From an uncultured Atopobiaceae bacterium (GTDB taxonomy: Bacteria; Actinomycetota; Coriobacteriia; Coriobacteriales; Atopobiaceae), in contig CALUJT010000153.1 in the NCBI GenBank assembly GCA_944321005.1, positions 1 to 5,516 on the forward strand: 5,516 bases of DNA, read 5' to 3'. The position numbers and the translations under genes are program-made. Below, piece by piece: positions 5,389 to 5,516 of this stretch; positions within the stretch are counted from its first letter, which is position 1, and every line of letters starts with the position of its first letter. Below the pieces are notes generated by a model. That model saw nothing but the letters and a program-made list of their open reading frames with translations, did no database searches and was not told the DNA's origin.

Positions 5389-5393
5389 CCTCC
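5389..5393 (-). promoter_or_regulatory. glmU ribosome binding site
   Basis: GGAGG on the minus strand, 7 nt before the ATG at 5381. It decides between that ATG and the second ATG two codons later, and excludes the longer open frame that would run into the tRNA gene. Confidence 0.8.
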
Positions 5394-5401
5394 AAGTGAC
5401 G

Positions 5402-5417
5402 TGTGTCCCTTTACACA
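5402..5417. repeat. Short inverted repeat between tRNA-Gln and glmU
   Basis: TGTGT (5402-5406) and ACACA (5413-5417) form a perfect 5-bp stem with a 6-nt loop in the spacer. No T-run follows on the minus strand, so it is not a clear terminator of the tRNA. A lone -10-like TATCAT lies at 5426-5421 (minus strand), without a recognisable -35 box. glmU may be read through from the tRNA promoter outside the window, or from a weak promoter here. Confidence 0.25.
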
Positions 5418-5440
5418 ACCATGATAGCGCGAGGTGGCGA

Positions 5441-5515
5441 TGGCAGGGGTAGTAGGATTCGAACCCACATTGATGGCACCAAAAACCACTGTCCTAACCA
5501 TTGGACGATACCCCT
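5441..5515 (-). tRNA. tRNA-Gln (anticodon UUG), CCA encoded
   Basis: A complete cloverleaf on the minus strand. The acceptor stem AGGGGTA (5515-5509) pairs with TACCCCT (5451-5445). The D arm is GTCC-AATGGTTA-GGAC. The anticodon arm is GTGGT-TTTTGGT-GCCAT, giving anticodon TTG (Gln, CAA/CAG). The variable loop is CAAT, and the T arm GTGGG-TTCGAAT-CCTAC. Discriminator G (5444) is followed by an encoded CCA at 5443-5441. The length is 72 nt plus CCA. The anticodon stem has G-U pairs at both its first and last positions, which is slightly unusual but compatible with function. It reads in the same direction as glmU, 59 nt upstream of it. Confidence 0.97.
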
Positions 5516-5516
5516 G

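Noticed and set aside
5382..5501. Forty-codon upstream extension of glmU
   Set aside because: It would translate through the tRNA-Gln gene. The strong GGAGG at 5389-5393 and the family start place the real ATG at 5381.

Overview
The window is a G+C-rich stretch of a bacterial chromosome in which every recognisable gene lies on the minus strand. The gene set, high G+C, actinobacterial-type PRPP synthetase (SPDMGR form) and the NfnAB/SudBA-type flavoprotein pair together suggest an anaerobic actinobacterium, most likely of the class Coriobacteriia (Olsenella/Collinsella/Atopobium relatives). That assignment is inference from gene content and style, not from a search.

In the direction of transcription (high to low coordinates) the layout is: a complete tRNA-Gln(UUG) with encoded CCA (5441-5515); glmU (3987-5381), the bifunctional enzyme making UDP-GlcNAc; prs (2988-3986), PRPP synthetase, whose ATG follows the glmU stop codon directly; a 115-bp gap with a short degenerate direct repeat and a very stable UUCG-capped hairpin; pth (2294-2872), peptidyl-tRNA hydrolase; mntA (1940-2239), a MNT nucleotidyltransferase antitoxin; a broken hepT toxin gene (1680-1950); a 385-bp non-coding stretch (1295-1679) with an unusual cluster of inverted and tandem repeats; and nfnA (452-1294) followed by the first 154 codons of nfnB (1-464), an FAD/iron-sulfur NAD(P)H oxidoreductase pair.

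glmU-prs-pth is an old housekeeping cluster (cell-wall precursor, nucleotide precursor, translation quality control), also known from Bacillus, where a ctc/L25 gene usually lies between prs and pth; it is absent here. nfnA and nfnB overlap by 13 bp and form a second transcription unit with its own plausible sigma-70-type promoter. The mntA-hepT module and the repeat cluster sit between the two units and look like an accessory insertion: the hepT remnant is about 53% G+C by direct count over 1681-1860, against roughly 63-75% in two sampled segments of pth.

The most interesting points are (1) the toxin gene hepT, which has lost an internal segment and its frame while the antitoxin mntA keeps its full catalytic motif, and (2) five copies of a 17-bp motif (consensus GAATCCCGAGTWGCGCR) in alternating orientation between hepT and the nfn promoter, which no gene explains. 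I see no convincing new multi-gene system here; the repeat cluster is the only candidate for something undescribed.
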